Shown here: positions 23,652-24,895 of the stretch, in pieces | Layout of the letters: every line of letters begins with the position of its first letter | How positions within the stretch are numbered: position 1 is the stretch's first letter | Assembly (NCBI GenBank): GCA_964636625.1 | Contig: CAZWUL010000014.1 | Span: forward strand, 1-24,895 | Source: CAZWUL01 sp964636625 | GTDB taxonomy: Bacteria > Atribacterota > Phoenicimicrobiia > Phoenicimicrobiales > Stramentimicrobiaceae | DNA length: 24,895 nt | Reading direction: 5' to 3' | Program-made: the position numbers and the translations under genes | Notes under the pieces: model-generated | Told to the model about the DNA's origin: nothing | The model's input: only the letters and a program-made list of their open reading frames with translations | Databases searched by the model: none

Positions 23652-23679
23652 TTGACTTTTTGCTATTTTAACTGATAAT
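23652..23679 (+). promoter_or_regulatory. Promoter of the SAM methyltransferase gene
   Basis: TTGACT (23652-23657) and GATAAT (23674-23679) are separated by 16 bp. The predicted start near 23686 leaves a leader of about 75 nt before the ATG at 23760. Confidence 0.5.
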
Positions 23680-23759
23680 CTAACAAAGAAGAAATAGCAA
23701 GAGCCAGAGGCTTTGTGATAAAATATATAAAATAAAAATAAAATGGCGGGTGAGAAAAA

Positions 23760-24521
23760 ATGAGTCAGGTTTATGGAAAAGAAATTGCCAGAATCTATAA
23801 CCAAATGTGGGGCAGTTTTGCTATAGAGGCCGCATCCCATATTATGGATTTCTACCAGGGAAAGGAAATTTATAAATCAAATAAAAATGTATTAGATATA
23901 TGTTGTGGTACCGGGCAATTATTGCTGGAATTTTTAAAGAATGATTATCATGTTACTGGAATCGATCTTTCTCCTTATATGATTTCCTATGCACGGGAAA
24001 ATACTAAGGAATATGAGGCAAAGGGTGCAGTTAATTTTGTGGAAACCGACGTTTCTAATTTTCATCTTAAAAAGGAATATGGATTAGCAGTATCCACCTA
24101 TGATTCTATAAATCATCTTGAAAATAAAAAAGCCTTAATGGGATGTTTTGGTTCTGTATACCAATGTGTCATTGGGGGCGGATATTTTATATTTGATTTA
24201 AATACAAAAGAAGGCTTGAAGCGATGGAATAGTACACATATTGAGGACAAAGAAAATATTTTATTAATAATCAAAGGAATTTTTGATACAAAGAGTGATA
24301 AGGCAGTTACCAGAATATCAGGATTTATCAAAGAAAAAGATGGCCGTTATAGTCGTTTTGAAGAAATAGTCTATAATTATTTTTACTGGTTAACTGATAT
24401 TAAAAAAATGCTACATAAAATAGGATGGACTCAGGTTGATTTTGTCAGGATAGAAGACTTAAATAAAAATATGGTAAATCCTGAAGATGAAGATAGGGTG
24501 TTTATTGTTGCCAAAAAATAA
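23760..24521 (+). CDS. Class I SAM-dependent methyltransferase
   Basis: This 253-residue single-domain protein has a Rossmann-type methyltransferase fold: motif I VLDICCGTGQ (44-53), motif II GIDLSPYM with Asp69 contacting the SAM ribose, a FVETDVSNF acidic motif near 100-108, and the post-motif STYDSINHLENK near 117-128. The C-terminal half (GGGYFIFDLNTKEGL onward) fits the small-molecule methyltransferase group. The substrate is unknown; it lacks the NPPY/DPPY or PC motifs of DNA methyltransferases, so it is not an obvious partner for the nuclease-like gene at 11163. ATG follows a weak site (GGGTGAG). It is a single-gene unit with its own promoter. Confidence 0.85.
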   Translation: MSQVYGKEIARIYNQMWGSFAIEAASHIMDFYQGKEIYKSNKNVLDICCGTGQLLLEFLKNDYHVTGIDLSPYMISYARENTKEYEAKGAVNFVETDVSNFHLKKEYGLAVSTYDSINHLENKKALMGCFGSVYQCVIGGGYFIFDLNTKEGLKRWNSTHIEDKENILLIIKGIFDTKSDKAVTRISGFIKEKDGRYSRFEEIVYNYFYWLTDIKKMLHKIGWTQVDFVRIEDLNKNMVNPEDEDRVFIVAKK

Positions 24522-24840
24522 GAAACACTTGAAAAAATTTTATCCAATTTGCCAAAAGAAATATACAGCATTTACTAGTAAAAAGTAAAAGAATTGGTTT
24601 GAAGGATATTATAGATAACTAAGCTGGAAGAGCTTTTTTCACCAAGAGTTATTGAATTCTTCAGACCAATATATCCATGGTAATTATTGTAAATAAAGGG
24701 ATAATTAAAAGGATTTGTAATTAAAGTTAAACATAAACAATGAGCACTTTGTTTTAAGTTGAATATGTATATAGCAATATTTTTCATCTTATAGTAAAAT
24801 AGTTAGGCATGTTAAACTTAAATTTAATTAAATAATTTAT
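24522..24840. other. Intergenic region between methyltransferase and tRNA genes
   Basis: No supportable gene is seen. The only structures are a weak hairpin at 24621-24639, listed separately, and AT-rich DNA before the tRNA. I could not place a convincing tRNA promoter. Confidence 0.5.
24621..24639 (+). terminator. Weak terminator candidate after the methyltransferase
   Basis: AAGCT (24621-24625) and AGCTT (24631-24635) form a 5-bp stem with a GGAAG loop, running into a T tract (to 24639). It lies about 100 nt after the stop codon. The stem is short, so this is tentative. Confidence 0.3.
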
Positions 24841-24895
24841 GGGGGTATAGCTCAGTTGGGAGAGCGCTGCGTTCGCATCGCAGAGGCCAGGGGTT
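24841..24895 (+). tRNA. tRNA-Ala (anticodon CGC), 3' end cut by the window
   Basis: The sequence starts with acceptor GGGGGTA, T8-A9, D-stem GCTC/GAGC, anticodon stem CTGCG/CGCAG and the loop TTCGCAT, which gives anticodon CGC (alanine, codon GCG). The variable loop and the first part of the T-arm (AGGGGTT) are visible; the rest lies beyond the window. The opening is typical of bacterial tRNA-Ala. Confidence 0.88.

Noticed and set aside
23760..24521. DNA methyltransferase partner for the nuclease-like gene at 11163
   Set aside because: It has the motifs of a small-molecule class I methyltransferase and lacks DNA-methyltransferase catalytic motifs; it is also almost 12 kb away.
1..24895. CRISPR array, prophage, integrase or toxin-antitoxin system
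   Set aside because: I saw no regularly spaced repeats, phage structural genes, integrase or recognisable toxin-antitoxin pair on either strand; the only mobile-element trace is the transposase fragment near 12047-12301.

Overview
The window is AT-rich DNA (roughly one third G+C by eye) from a bacterium that looks like a fermentative or syntrophic anaerobe. It carries two TRAP-type organic-acid transporters, a tungsten-type aldehyde:ferredoxin oxidoreductase, a flavodoxin/ferredoxin fusion, an oxygen-sensitive Fe-S dehydratase and a T-box leader. Strong Shine-Dalgarno sequences, frequent TTG starts and the T-box recall low-GC Gram-positive bacteria, but this gene mix also fits uncultured phyla such as Atribacterota. 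No rRNA or marker gene settles the taxonomy.

Layout. (1) 1-245: the end of a CGGC-type cysteine protein. (2) 308-5461: a promoter, a T-box leader (probable isoleucine AUC specifier), a TRAP transporter in the order dctP-dctQ-dctM, then ilvD and a strong terminator. (3) 5493-6378: a reverse-strand flavodoxin/ferredoxin gene with its promoter and a palindrome over the start site. (4) 6555-12029: nitroreductase, patatin-like lipase, AOR-family oxidoreductase, DUF72 protein and an unusual internally duplicated protein resembling a PD-(D/E)XK nuclease. (5) 12047-12343: a decayed insertion-sequence remnant. (6) 12371-21534: a catabolic cluster, dctM-dctP-dctQ, LarA-type nickel racemase, divergent enolase, MOFRL glycerate 2-kinase, GntR/FCD regulator and D-2-hydroxyacid dehydrogenase. 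(7) 21739-22517: remains of a secreted-protein gene and an ABC ATPase gene, both broken. (8) 22612-24895: queH on the minus strand, a SAM methyltransferase and the 5' part of tRNA-Ala(CGC).

How the genes work together. The first transporter sits behind an amino-acid-sensing leader and next to dihydroxy-acid dehydratase, which suggests uptake of a branched-chain amino-acid precursor when isoleucyl-tRNA is uncharged. The second transporter heads a gene set that reads as a hydroxyacid route into lower glycolysis: import, LarA-type epimerisation, oxidation or reduction by the dehydrogenase, phosphorylation by glycerate 2-kinase, then a step by the enolase paralogue. That paralogue keeps the catalytic lysine, the acids and the metal ligands, but has lost both active-site histidines (to Leu and Glu) and has an Arg in the substrate loop. 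It is probably not a housekeeping enolase, and this cluster is the best candidate here for an undescribed pathway. Both transporters have a hairpin between dctP and dctQ and an untranslated Shine-Dalgarno-like element about 75 nt upstream of dctP, suggesting post-transcriptional boosting of the binding protein.
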